Origin: Gnetum montanum
Taxonomy: Eukaryota; Streptophyta; Gnetopsida; Gnetales; Gnetaceae
NCBI GenBank assembly: GCA_015680685.1
Contig: MNCI01024055.1
Coordinates: forward strand, 193,364-257,363
Reading direction: 5' to 3'
Length of the DNA stretch: 64,000 nucleotides
Shown piece by piece: positions 36,100 to 47,454 of this stretch (its first letter is position 1; each line of letters opens with the position of its first letter). The position numbers were made by a program, and so were the translations under genes. Under the pieces are notes generated by a model that did not search any database, was not told the DNA's origin, and saw nothing but the letters and a program-made list of their open reading frames with translations.

Positions 36100-37517
36100 A
36101 TTGGTACACCTCCTGGAGTGTGGGTTGCACTCCCAAATCAACGTACAGCTGCATGACCTTCTGTCAGCTGGTGAGGCTATCTGGTCTTCCGCTCTTTGCC
36201 ATGGGTATGGAAACCGGCATTCCCAGTGTGCGATGGCTCCGCATCTCCTTGGGGGGAGCAAGGCCTCGCCGACCCCCGACTGGTATTAATCTAGTCCGTG
36301 ACCGGACGTGGTGATAAACCTTCTTGGATCAGGCCCCCCCCCCCCCGCCCTGGGTGTGCAGGGTGTTCCGTCTTGGCCCTGCCATGGTTCAGCCTCCGCT
36401 AGAGAGGTCATCAGTTTTTTCCCAAGGAATGCTGTGCGCCAGGCCTCATAAGCGCCGAAATATAAGACTTACTTACCACCTTGGCCGCAGTGTCTTCTCC
36501 CGGCCCCTGCAGCTCTGCCAGCTTTGCCTGGCAAGCACTCAGCATGATTGGCTATCGTGGTTCCCCGTGGAGGGGTTCCCCGCTTGGCGCAGCATTGGTG
36601 ACACCCATCAGGGCAGTGCCCAGTCCTTATCGTCGAGCCCTCCCTCTGGGTGCCGGCGGGTTCTTGTGGGCCACACGGCCTTTCTTCCCAATGACGTACC
36701 AGCCATCATCAGGCGTAGTTGTGGACCCTGTGGGGCATCTCTGGTTGTTCCCCGGTCTCTGCTGGGCCTGCGTCCCTGACTAGTTCTCCTACAGAACCTT
36801 TATCTGTTCCTCCCCGAGGTCCGTGACAAGAACCAGCTCTTTGACAGGTTCCTGGGTAAGGAGAGGTCACCAAACGCAGAACCTTGCGAACCTCAGGTGG
36901 TCGGAAATGGCTGTGGGGTGATCAAACTTGATGAAATCACCAAGCAGCGCCACCAGCGATCGCAGAAACTCCGATGACCAGTACTCAAGGGGGAGGTCGT
37001 AAAGCCGAACCCAGACAGGCACATGGGCAAACAGTGTCGGATCCCGGTGGGCTCCAGGACGCCAGGGGGCCAGGGCCAACCCGTGCACACCGTAGAAACA
37101 GGGTCCGCCCACCAAGACCTGCTCACGCTCCTCCAGGGAGGCGAATCCAAACAGGAGGCGGTCGTCCGCCAAGCAGGAGACCGTCACAGAGTCCACCCCC
37201 CATGCGTTCTGAGCCCAACGTCGAATCAGGTCGATGCGAGGATGAGCCCCTTCGGACACAAACTGGCCAATGAGGCTATGTTCCAGCCTCCCCAACACTT
37301 CAGCGTTGGGTCCAGCAACTTTTATTCTGATTTCTGTTCCAACTTTGGAGTATTTTCCGAAGTTGCTAGCCATCTGTGGCTCCTCCTCCGGTCCGCTCGC
37401 CGCCACTCCCGCTAGTTCCGCTCCTATTGCCGCTCCCGCTCCACTCCGCTCGGCTCCCGTTGCAGAAGTAGCAGTCACTGTCCCACCTGTTGCAACCGCT
37501 CCCGTCACTCCAGCCAT
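36100..37517 (-). pseudogene. LINE ORF1: DUF4283-type RNA-binding protein
   Basis: The ATG at 37517 starts an Ala/Thr/Gly-rich leader of about 45 residues. The DUF4283 domain follows, with DRLLFGFASLEEREQVL, FAHVPVWVRLYDLPLEYWS and a final LG-FIKFD block. The frame is open for 216 residues to a TGA at 36867. Coding-like sequence continues through more stops (TQEPVKELVLVTDLGEEQ; DGWYVIGKKG) almost to ORF2. Plant LINE ORF1 proteins of this type bind element RNA. The overlapping plus-strand frames here are by-products of the GC-rich composition. Confidence 0.8.
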
Positions 37518-37544
37518 TTTCCAATCTCCCCTTTTTGTTATTCC

Positions 37545-37559
37545 TGTGGATTGCTTCTT
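37545..37559. repeat. LINE target-site duplication, right copy
   Basis: TGTGGATTGCTTCTT, the partner of 32344-32358, directly beyond the LINE 5' end. Confidence 0.8.
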
Positions 37560-38131
37560 AATATTAGCTTATGTAGGTAATTTTACCTTCCAATTATCTT
37601 TGGCTTGTTCTTTACTCTTTTCTTATGTGACTAGATGCACACTCTCTTTTGTTTCCATTGCACGTCTAGCCTCTCCTTGCACACACATGATCATTAGTTC
37701 ATTGATTGACCATTTTTCGCTGTGTGTTATGAGAAATCTTAAAGGGTCTATACTAGAGTGGGAGCATGTTTAAGATGTATTCACAAGGAAATATTCTAAG
37801 ATCTCAACCTCAAGTGTTTTGAGTTGTGCCATTATATCCCTCATTTGCATGATGTGCTCATGCACACCACAAATATCAGTGAGCTTCATGGATGTTTAGT
37901 GACATATAGATGATTAGATTGCTTCCATTTTTCATAATTACCAATATCATATGGATGACTATTTTTTGTAATGGCTAGTGGTTCATCCTTAAGGATAGCA
38001 TAATCAATATCCATCTAGCCTAAATCAAGAAGAATTATCTTCTTGTACACCTTATAATTATCACCCAATTTAGGAATGTCACATTTGAAATCAGAGTAGC
38101 TAATAGGTTGTACAACTACATAATTAAACAT
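37560..38131 (-). pseudogene. gag: Copia gag, N-terminal part with internal deletion
   Basis: The ATG at 38131 begins MFNYVVVQPISYSDF. The UBN2/copia gag blocks MDIDYAILKDEPLAI and YEKWKQSNHLYV follow. The frame then jumps to VHEHIMQMRDIMAQLKTLE and EKWSINELMIMCVQ. About 60 residues usually found between these blocks are missing, so there is an in-element deletion. The reading continues across the LINE to the zinc-knuckle remnant near 32343. The product is the particle-forming protein, not expressible here. Confidence 0.75.
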
Positions 38132-38753
38132 TCTTATGTCACTAAATTTGAGGTTAAAATATCATAAGAAATGTTTTCCAATGTAAATAATGTAAAAATA
38201 TAAATCAAATGACATAAAATTACCTATGTGCTAAATTTTAATTCAAATTGATTCATATATCCTTACGATGAAACTATTAAATTATATTCTTTTTCTTAAT
38301 CCTTGTGGAAAAATTAAAAAAATAATTTAACATATCATCCTAATTAATCAAATTAAATAAAATAAAAATTCCTATGGAATAAAGTTTATTATATTACATA
38401 TGATTAATCACAATTTAATTTTCCATATGTAATCCAAAACTTTTAACAGTTTTGCACAATTAAAAATGCTATGGCCTCTCTAATCACACAAAAAATAAAG
38501 ATCATAAGTTACAATTTTATGTAGGAAAAATTATGCTTTAGGAAATTTTTAATATGCTTTAAATAAAGAAATTTTATGCATAGTTCAAAACCCCAAAATA
38601 TCACCTAAACAAGCACCAATCATGCCTTGCAACAAGGACTCTCACAAAACAATGTTGTAGAGGTTAGTAATTTTATAGGGATGCCCATCACAATCATAAA
38701 TAAGCCTTCTAATTACTAACCGGTAATGGCATCAAGGAAAAGGCATATATGTA
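38132..38753 (-). other. Copia 5' leader
   Basis: Very AT-rich and non-coding, between the primer-binding site and gag. Nothing else recognisable. Confidence 0.55.
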
Positions 38754-38765
38754 GCTCTGATACCA
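38754..38765 (-). other. Copia primer-binding site (initiator Met tRNA)
   Basis: TGGTATCAGAGC on the minus strand, the standard plant copia site complementary to the 3' end of initiator methionine tRNA. It lies 2 bases inside the 5' LTR. Confidence 0.9.
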
Positions 38766-38767
38766 AA

Positions 38768-39508
38768 TGTAAGATAAAATTTGTGGAGTGCACAAGAAAT
38801 TTACATGCATAGATAATTAAAAATGCACAATGTAGAAGCAAATGGCATAAGAAACTCACATGCATAGATAACTGGAAATGCACAATGCCAAAGCAAATGG
38901 CACAAGAAATTCACATGCATAAATAACTAGAAATACATAATGCAGAACAAAATGGCATAAGAAACTCAAATGCATAAATAACTAAACATGCACAATGCTG
39001 AAGCAAATAGAACTGACCTCCAGCCATTGATGCTTCAAATTAAGTTTGGCATTCGGATTCTTCTTTCACACCAATACTCTACAATGATGATATATGCAAC
39101 CTCTAAACATTTGTGAAAGGGACCAAAACTACAATCCTACTATGATTTGTGATGCCTTTGTTCTCCATCAAGAATTAATTTATAGGCCATGGAATCAATT
39201 ACTATAAAAGACTCAATACCAATGCATAAAAAACTCATTACTAGATTTGGAGACCTTCTTGATGCATTAACTAACCCATAAAAATGCGTTAGTGGATATG
39301 GAGGTAACTTTGATGCATTAACTAATACATAAAATGTGTTAGTGAATATGGGCCAATTTCGTGCATTAACTAATGCATAAAATGCGTTACTAGATATGGT
39401 CACCACTTTCATGCATTAACTAACTCATAAAATGTGTTAATGGATATGGTGGCCACCTTCATGCATTAACTAACACATAAAATGCATTATTAAGTAATGC
39501 ATGCTACA
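38768..39508 (-). repeat. Copia 5' LTR
   Basis: 741 bases, TGTAGC...TTACA on the element strand. Its outer 430 bases match 28366-28711. At 38802-39016 it holds four tandem copies of a 55-58 base unit (core ACATGCATAAATAACTA...ATGCACAATGC). At 39230-39490 it holds further degenerate repeats built on TGCATTAACTAA and CATAAAATG. Confidence 0.85.
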
Positions 39509-39509
39509 T

Positions 39510-39626
39510 GCAGCTTTGGGATTGCATGGAATAGACAACATAGATTTGGCAAAAATCATGAAGCAGGTAGATATTAACTATGATGGATGTGTGAATGTGA
39601 AGGAATTCTATGTGATGAAGATCTAG
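39510..39626 (+). pseudogene. C-terminal EF-hand exon of a calcium-binding protein (partial)
   Basis: A frame open for 38 codons ends in TAG. It encodes a helix-loop-helix with the loop DINYDGCVNVKEF. Acidic or amide residues stand at loop positions 1, 3, 5 and 9, Gly at 6, a hydrophobic residue at 8 and Glu at 12, so it is a canonical EF hand. The entering helix reads DLAKIMKQV and the protein stops six residues after the loop, as in calmodulin-like proteins. It begins directly at the copia LTR edge, so the rest of the gene was displaced, presumably to the left of 28366, by the insertion. The retroelements elsewhere in the window have no such domain. Whether any part is still expressed cannot be told. 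Confidence 0.6.
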
Positions 39627-39829
39627 CTGAATCCATGTTTGATGAAATGTTCTTTCCTTGGATGTTGCTTTTGTAGAGAGGGATCTCTTCTTCTTTTAGA
39701 AATCACATGCTCTTGCTCTTCCAATTTCAAGTGCAAGCCTACTAAGCCTAAAAGAAAGAGTTGATGGGTATCTTGGATTTTCAAAACAATTGAAGACATT
39801 TAATATTATTTAATGTGTTTTTTCCATTA

Positions 39830-40040
39830 TATTTACAATTTATTATATGTCTATGTTTTGCCTACACGATGTTTTAGCAAAAATGAATTCTTAAGATCAA
39901 ATCTTTTTAATTGTCTCTTACCTCCTCTTTTACTATGATTGATATGTGTTATTTAGATAGGAAGCTCCCTTTTTATAACAAAAATAATTATTTCCTTTGA
40001 TAAAGAAAGATTCTCTTTGGTCAATTTGTAGGTGGCATTC
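39830..40040 (+). repeat. Diverged repeat, copy 1 (partner 43270-43480)
   Basis: Both copies share TTTATTATATGTCTATRTT, then CTCTTACCTCCT or CTCTCACCTCCT, then TATGATTGAT followed by GAAGSGCT-like text and an ATTATTT stretch. A partial third copy lies near 43690-43765. The family is unknown. Confidence 0.5.
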
Positions 40041-42189
40041 TAGTTAGAATTATTTTTTAAAATATGCATTTTCAATTTTTAGTTTCAACATTTTATTACC
40101 GTGGATGTAATAATAATTTAACAATAACTTTAACTAGTAATTTTTTTGTTTTGATCCACCAAAATGTAAGGTCAATTAATAATTTACTTTACATTTAAGT
40201 CTGATATCCAATATTTTTGTTAGAATCTGTTTGGTAGGTGTTAAAGAAGAAGGGTATTATTTTTGAATACATAAAAGACAATTAAGACATGTGTGATGAA
40301 GCAACAATTCAAGTGTGCACTATCTATAAGGAGACTTATAACTTTTATGTAAATATTCGGTTACACCAAGGATCTATTCTAAGCTCTCATTTGTTTATTG
40401 TTGTTATAGATGATCTAACCAAAAAAAGTAGGGTGACTTACTTCTAACCTAAAATTGAATTTTTAATTGAATTAAAGAACTTTTGCAAAGCTCAAAAATC
40501 TTAAAAATTTAACTCTTGAACAATTATAGATCATTATCATAACATTACAATTCAAGCTAACAAGGCATTTATAAAAGAAACTGAAAAAATCCCCTATATA
40601 GTAATAGGCACTCACTACCTAATAATATCAATGGCTCATATCCTAGATTCTCAAGGGAAAAAAACTCCATTCTAAGAACATTAGCATTACCTAAGACACA
40701 CTAAATAAATCATAAAATTTAGCAAGTATAGTATTTATAAATCATGAAATATGATTAAATGATGAACAACTATAAAATTAGTATTAGAAATAGAAATGAT
40801 TTGAGTATAGATATACTTCAACATGTGTAGCGAACTAGCACTTTTACACCTAGAGTGACAATAAGTTGCTTGTTTCTTAAGTTGTAGGACATAGGTTTGA
40901 TCATAGGCATAACCACTTGAAATAGGATATACTTTCACTCGTCCACTGATCCTTTGAAGATTTTGCCCTGGCAAGATGAACATCAAGCTTTTGGGTGATG
41001 ATCTTTTAAAGATCAATGTAATGATGCTTAAACTATGAATTAAATTGTTATTTAAAAATAAACTAACCACTTAAGCCAACTCTTATTGGATCATAACAGG
41101 TAATGTGTAAAAGAGAAATTCTACCTAATGAGCAAGAACGTTTTTTGGTAACCTTCATTACCCAAATAAGTTACGTAATTGTATTCTAGAATCTATTTAT
41201 AATTCCTAATTCCTACTAGCTATAGAGGAAGAAATGTACTCTAATGTTGATGATTAAATCTAAATATAATGTTTTTTGGTATCAAGAACTAGGTATTCCA
41301 TTAAATATAAGGATATTTTAATAATCGTCCATAGATTGGAAAATAATCATATGCCAACCTTAGAAATCTAGTTGGAATATTCATATTTCATAGTTTCATG
41401 TAGAAAAACATCATTTCTACATTCCTTGTTAACTAGGTTTAGCTTTAACATAACCAAGTTTTTATAGGTACTTAAGGCTTGTACAAGTCCAAAGTTGGAC
41501 CTTTATTAAGTGGATGAGAGGTTCATTGCATTTTGACAAAACACTGGCATCAAGATAATGTTTAGGAATGGAGGTAGCTATTCATATTTAGCCCATTTAC
41601 TATCCCTAAACTTGTACTACTTAGACCTAATTCAAAATTTTAGATTATATTTTCAATTTAAGTTTATTTTTATTTTCTTCTACTATTATCTTTCTTTCAT
41701 TTCTAGTTGGTTACCTAAACCACATACCGAATTGAAGCATTGCCTATACACAGAAAGATAAAGATGAGTCTAGGAAAATTTCCATCATTTCTAGCACAAC
41801 CCACTATACCAAAATGTCCCCATTAGATTATCTCTATCTTTTATCCTTCATAAAATAAAAGCATGGGAAATTTACTTTTGTATTGGATGATTCATTTGAA
41901 CTTTTTCAATAGATAGTTATTTCAACATTATTATTGTAAAGTAATAGAGGGCTTTTCTTCTTGTCATTTATGAAGGACATTAATTTGAGGAACATATGAA
42001 GGAAAATGAGGTTCATATTTTGGTAGCATCCTCATATCATCTTTTTAGTTTGAACTTAATTTTCTATGTTTCTATCTAACTTATGGCTTTGTGCTATGTT
42101 TCTTGTTCTCCTAGGTGAAGGCCTACTTATACAACTTCTAGTTCCTTGATTCATTAGTTGCATTACCTATGTGTGAATGTGCTTCTTAT

Positions 42190-42405
42190 GATATTAGCTA
42201 AGTAATAAATAACTAAATAGAAGCTTGGTTCTTAAGCTAATTTACTATGGGTTTATCTAATCCCAATCTTATTAGAAAAAGTGAATCAAACAAGCTATTT
42301 GCCTACACTTTAAATTGGTGATCAATCTATCATCTAATTCTCCAATTTTCTCTTTGTAACCCTTTTAGAAAAGTGACTAGGTATCATAATAATACTAGCA
42401 TAACA
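42190..42405 (+). repeat. Diverged direct repeat, copy 1 (partner 42850-43075)
   Basis: The shared order of phrases is GATAAATAACCAAATAGAAGC, then GGCTAATTTAGTATG, then TTTATCTAA, then a segment ending ACTAGCATAAC. The two copies are in the same orientation, about 660 bases apart. Confidence 0.6.
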
Positions 42406-42849
42406 AGAAGCCTTTGATTATATTTCCAACATATGCAACTTATAGTTCCTTGTTTAATTAGCAACATTACCTAGTAATTCTAGTCCCTAATAATGAGGTG
42501 TTAACCTAGTAGTATGGGTCTTGGTCTGTCAACCCCAATTCACTAATTCAATTCTACTATGTAGCAATGAGTTATAAACTTCTATAAATCTTGCGATGTA
42601 CCTATGTTTCACTTATTTTGGGTTCCAACACCCTTTAAAAAAATCAAAAACTATAATTAAAAGTCCTTACAATTCTAATTTCCATCATTACATAACAACA
42701 AGATCACTAAGAATGACTAGAACCATACCATACACATGCTTCTCAAAAAGTAAGCATAGTAAAGATCCTAGACTGTGAGTAGTATGAGCCCAAAGGTTCA
42801 CATTTTTATGAGCTTCTTACATTGTTTATTCTATCTCAAATAATGAAAC

Positions 42850-43075
42850 TATGTGATAAATAACCAAATAGAAGCATGGCTCTTAGGCTAATTTAGTATG
42901 AATTTATCTAACTTTTGGTAACAAATCCCACTCTTGTCAAATAAGATAGAGAGAGAATTGAACAAGATATATCGACTTAAACTCACAATTGGTGCTTGAT
43001 TTATCACACAATCCTATTATTTCTCTTCTATTGCCCCTTTAAAAAAGTAACTAGGTCTCCTAAGAGTACTAGCAT
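42850..43075 (+). repeat. Diverged direct repeat, copy 2
   Basis: Partner of 42190-42405, with an extra 40 or so bases in the middle. Confidence 0.6.
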
Positions 43076-43269
43076 AACCTGATATAGAAATAAACGAGAA
43101 CAATAGGCTACAAAGGCTCAATGCACATCCCCCTAAGGTGGGTTCCTATGATAATTAGTAGATGAGAAAAAGCCTCACCTCTTTTTAATGCCTAATCGAA
43201 GCTCAAATCTAAGTTTTACAACTTGAAAAGCAAACATCTTAGCATCATGAATCATATTAATAAATTAAA

Positions 43270-43480
43270 TATACATATATTTATTATATATGTCTATATT
43301 CTAGCTGAGACAACTCTCTCTCACCTCCTTTATTGTATTATGATTGATTTATATTATATCAAGAAGGGCTTCCCCTTTATTTTATGAAAAAAATTAATTA
43401 GTGACTAATGAGATCCCTTGATATGACCAAAAAATTATTTACTATAATCAAGAAGGAACCACTTTTACCACTAGTAGTTT
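43270..43480 (+). repeat. Diverged repeat, copy 2 (partner 39830-40040)
   Basis: See 39830-40040. The central GATTGATWTRTRTTAT and GGAAGC/GGGCTTC blocks are recognisable. Confidence 0.5.
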
Positions 43481-43984
43481 TCCTCTCTAAGAAAATCTAA
43501 TCCAGGGTTGATTGCAACCTTCAACACTATAGAAAGCCACAAGGATTTCACTTAGATAGTGCTATACAAATTGAGATGGTGGATAATTTTAGACTACGTG
43601 ATTCGATTACCCATTTATGCAACACTCACTAAGTTCTCTCTTTGCAACTCTCTATAATGTTAAAGGTTGCACTCCAACTAATATTATCATGATTGAGAAG
43701 TTTTCCCTTCAAGTTATGACCAAAAAAATTATTTACCATGACCAAGAAGGGCCCTTCATGATTAGTTCATAGTTGGCCTCTGGGCCACAAAAATATTGGC
43801 ATCCACATTGTAAAGGCTCTTAAATATTTCTAAAACGAGTTGTTTATATCACATGGACTAATTTGAAACAAGTAGATGGCTAAAAATCCCTTGAGAAGAA
43901 AGAATAGGTAGATTTTGTAATACAAATAACATTAAAAATGAATACCACATTTTCCTACACTGTCTCCCATTGGAGAACAATAGA

Positions 43985-45500
43985 CATGAATGAGATATAG
44001 TTGCAAATTTGATTGATTTCTTTCAAATGTTACTAAGAATACTTCATGACCTTGCAGGAAAACATGAATACTTGGACATGGCCTTAGAAAGATATTATGC
44101 ATTGTTAAACAATTGTCGAGGCCCTGGGTTTTCTAAGGACAAGCTAATGTACCATATCATTGATGGGCTTCGTGATGCAACAAGAGAAACCCTAGGGATG
44201 TATGCCCAAGGTCAACTATACGAACTATGAACCCATCAAGTCCAAGAGCTTATTAAACAGGTAGCAAAAGAAGAAGGAGAAATGGCTAGATGTGAGAGTG
44301 TTGAAAAACATCAACAGGACTAGAATCTCAACTTAACAAAGGTCCATGATCATAAAAAGGAGAAATCAACCAATCTTAAGGTGAAAGAACCATCTTTTCT
44401 TATACAACAATCGTTAGAAGAAGTCGAGGCAAGGATCAATAAGATGTTCGAATGGACGTATAAAAAGTGTGGAGAATATATCAATATCATTGGAGATAGA
44501 GTTTTGACAACCCAAGAAGCAGGACAAATTATTACAAGACAATTGAAAAGAAGGGATAAGAAACATAAAATCTCAACTGCCAATCATATGTATGAATGCA
44601 ACATTTTCCTGTACAATCACCCCAAGGGCCAGTGCCCAATCTTGTTACATTTACATGAGCATTAGGGAAACATGTTACATCCAAAGTTCGTATAGAGATA
44701 CTGTGTTCGATCACAGTGGAAACAATCCTAGTCATGGGGGAGACCACCCCTAAATTTGAGACACCCTTCATATCATTCGACCCCAAACGCTTATCTAGTT
44801 CAACATCCTATTTTCCCAACTAGGTCAACATACTCTATCTCACCACAGTACCATTCTCCTCAAATACTATCAGCCCATGTCCTCAAGACAAAAACCTCCT
44901 TGTGCACCTTATAATCCTCCTACTTTTCAATGTTCTCATCCTTTCCCTCCTTCTACATCTCTACCAAATGTTTCCAAAGTGTTTGCACCATAGCAACAAC
45001 CCATGAAGATTACTTGTGCTGCTACTGCCAATAGCAGTGAAAGGCCTCCTCAACATCCAAAGCGTCCCTTCTTTAAACATGACCGTAAGAAGGGAAAACA
45101 AAATTCCAAGGCCACTACATCCTCAAACTCAACACAAGTCCAACACTATGGTGCATCCTTATCTTCAAACCTAATGCCTCATGTTACTTCATTAGGACCA
45201 CCAATTAACACTCCAACAATCATACGGCCAAATGAACATAGGAATGGAGAGTGACAATCCAATCCTTGCATACCATCTTACAATCACAAACATCATAGTG
45301 GGTCAACTATTTACCCAATAACCACATCTTACAAATTTCCCCACTATGCTTACTATAATCAGGTGTGTGAACCCCGATGGGGTAAATATGACATAGTCCA
45401 AATATTTTCAACATGCAAGGTTCCTTATTTTCCATGTATTAATCCTTGCCATCCTCAATCGATTAGTTATGGGGGATATCCCCCATTCTAATAACAAGTA
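43985..45500 (+). pseudogene. gag: Gag relic of an LTR element (element A)
   Basis: At 44009-44230 the frame reads YYALLNNCRGPGFSKDKL and GLRDATRETLGMYAQGQLYEL. This matches YYALLHHCPSNGYS and GLRHKTGRTLGTYAQGRLSNL in the gag at 51566-53600, so the two are homologous. A zinc-binding-like motif CNIFLYNHPKGQCP (about 44600) parallels CEIC-YDHPKGCC of that copy. A Pro/Ser-rich tail follows. It is interrupted by stops and a frameshift. No protease or RT follows, and no LTRs were found around it. Confidence 0.65.
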
Positions 45501-46858
45501 GGATTAATAACCATTTTTTATTTTCTTTAATTTTACAACTTTTTGTTTTCTAGTTTTCCATTTTTCAATTTCTTGTTTTATCTTTTTTATGTTTTTATCT
45601 TTTTGTCCTTTTACATTTTTATAAGTAATCTCGTCTATGAATAAAACACTCATGTGGATCATTGGTTGAGGTGTGTTTTATGTTTTCAAGTCTCAAACGA
45701 TCAATTATTTTGACAATGAGCCCATTACACACACTCATTCACTCTACAAATAAGAGGTTTTCTTCGAGGGTACAGTGATATTCTTGACATTTTTAAAAAT
45801 TAAAATTAATTTTATGTTCATTATACCTCAAATGAAGAAGGATGGACCAAGAGGGAATGATTAGGGTGTGACATCAAGAGGACTTGGGGATTCTCTTTGG
45901 TGATGTTTGTGAGAGTTATCATGCAATGTGGTTGTACTAAGATCCTTGTAGATCTAACGAAAAATGTGAGTAAGAGTAATCAAAAGGGCACTCAAAAATC
46001 CAATGCTATTCTAGGGAGTTCCACTAGAAAGACATGCATCCATGCCTGCAGGTTGGCAGCTTCTCTAGATTTAGCTACCGAAAAAAAAAGAAAAAAAAAA
46101 GGAAGTGCCAAAAAACAAAAATCACTCCTCCCTTGAATAACGCACCAAGTGATCGTATGCCTTGTTGTTATGATACTCTCATAGTTTCTCATCATGGGAT
46201 GAAACAATGCAATGTCACTGATTAGAGGAATCGACTTGGTCTTGATCTTGGAACGACGGGTTAATGACACATTAATCATACTTTACATGCAGGATTCACT
46301 ATGCCCTAGGTTAGTTATCTCATGTCCCAATCTCTACAATCCCTTTCTCTAGTTCATCTCATCTCACTATTCGTGTAATTGTAGCTCGTGTCATCTATAA
46401 CATAGAATTCTTACCTCATTCTAGTGATACTTACATGTGTTTTTTTTGAGGAATCAATGTGAATTACATTTAACCCTTCTAGTGCCCATGGACACTTTAA
46501 GGGTGGTTACAAAAGGGCATTATAGTTTGGAACCTGCTTTGGGGAGGATCCACTTGTGTAATCTTTTGTAATCTTCACTTATGACATAGCATACATAATC
46601 CATTTCTTACCCTCAGCATCATTTTCAAATAATTTTCTTTCCCTACTACTATCCCTCTAAATAATAATGTTCCTATGTACCATTACATAGCCTTTTTCTC
46701 TACCACCCAAGGTTTTATTGATCATTTCCACACCATCATAATTATTCGTGCATTTCAAACCATCTAATTACCTTAGAACCCCTTCAACATATGTCACATG
46801 TCCTAATTTCAACTTTTGATTCCAGGAAAAACCTATAAAATTTGGTATTTTCCCTTGG
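45501..46858. other. Unassigned interval
   Basis: Contains a T-rich stretch (45510-45640) like the one after the gag-protease element at 55080-55200, so it is probably the 3' part of element A. An A-rich tract lies at 46080-46105. No gene is recognised. Confidence 0.4.
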
Positions 46859-46970
46859 GCATAAACATCAATAGGTCATGATATCGCATATGCGATATCA
46901 CAGCCAACACGATATCACGTACATGATGTATTGTATGAAATATCACATCCCCAAAACCTATAAATAGGTG
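46859..46970 (+). promoter_or_regulatory. LTR-like promoter block with perfect palindrome, copy 1
   Basis: A 22-base perfect palindrome, TGATATCGCATATGCGATATCA, lies at 46879-46900. It is followed by two more GATATCAC/AATATCAC half-sites and a TATA box TATAAATA at 46959-46966. The same combination recurs at 50338-50386 and, inverted, at 56309-56400. I interpret these as LTR promoters of one retroelement group, but LTR ends could not be fixed. Confidence 0.6.
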
Positions 46971-47230
46971 ATGACCCCCTCNTCCCCCTTGCAACACTTA
47001 GCATCATTTTTCACCATTCAAGTGGGGGAGTTTTCGAATTTTTTCTCTACAACTTGCAATTTTGTGACCCTAGCTTTCATATCTGTATCTCGCTCACTAG
47101 TACTCCCATTCTAATTCCATCTGAACCTTCTTGAACCAAGAGTGTTCAGCTTAGTCATGGGGGAGGGACACCTACCGTATAACACCTAACATTTTTGGAA
47201 TTTATCATCACCCAAACGACATTATCCAGG

Positions 47231-47454
47231 GTAATTAGCTATAACACTTAGAATAATTGTGCCAAAAATCATTTAATCCTTTAGGTACACTAGGAGATTA
47301 AAATTGGAAACCACCTAAGTAAAACAGACTCATTATTATAATCTTTCGGGAAACATCACATGGAGATTAAAAAAATTAATTAATTAAGGCAAGCAGTAAG
47401 GTATAACTTAATTTAAAAACAACCTTACTAATGCTTGACCTCGTGTGATTGCAG
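47231..47454 (+). other. Probable intron in the leader of the 47455 ORF
   Basis: CCAGG-GTAATTAG at the start and TTGATTGCAG immediately before the ATG at 47455 fit donor and acceptor sites. The interior is AT-rich. This is a visual prediction only. Confidence 0.35.

Larger units (their letters stand above)
32359..37544 (-). mobile_element. Non-LTR retrotransposon (LINE) inserted in copia gag
   Basis: The element has a DUF4283-type ORF1, an APE-type endonuclease, reverse transcriptase and a zf-RVT-like C-terminus, all on the minus strand. It ends in an A-rich tail (plus-strand T/C-rich run at 32359-32385) next to a 15-bp target-site duplication. It is strikingly GC-rich and CpG-rich compared with everything around it. 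This suggests that it is younger than its host element or comes from a lineage with different composition. It is probably near full length, since ORF1 begins 27 bases from the 5' junction. ORF2 has several stops and a sequencing gap. Confidence 0.9.
28366..39508 (-). mobile_element. Ty1/copia LTR retrotransposon with a nested LINE
   Basis: Read on the minus strand: 5' LTR (39508-38768), primer-binding site, gag, LINE insertion, rest of gag, integrase, RT, RNase H, polypurine-like tract, 3' LTR (28711-28366). Integrase before RT is the diagnostic copia order. The 3' LTR lacks its outer half, so no target-site duplication can be tested. All genes carry stops. Without the LINE the element would be about 6 kb. 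Confidence 0.85.
39627..43984. other. Gene-poor AT-rich interval
   Basis: No coding region is recognised. The open frames here are short and lack motifs. The interval is a patchwork of diverged repeats, the clearest of which are listed separately. The first few hundred bases may include the 3' untranslated region of the EF-hand gene. Confidence 0.5.

Noticed and set aside
36324-37773. Plus-strand ORFs of up to 167 codons opposite the LINE
   Set aside because: They are shadows of LINE ORF1 in GC-rich DNA; the minus-strand frame has the DUF4283 motifs.
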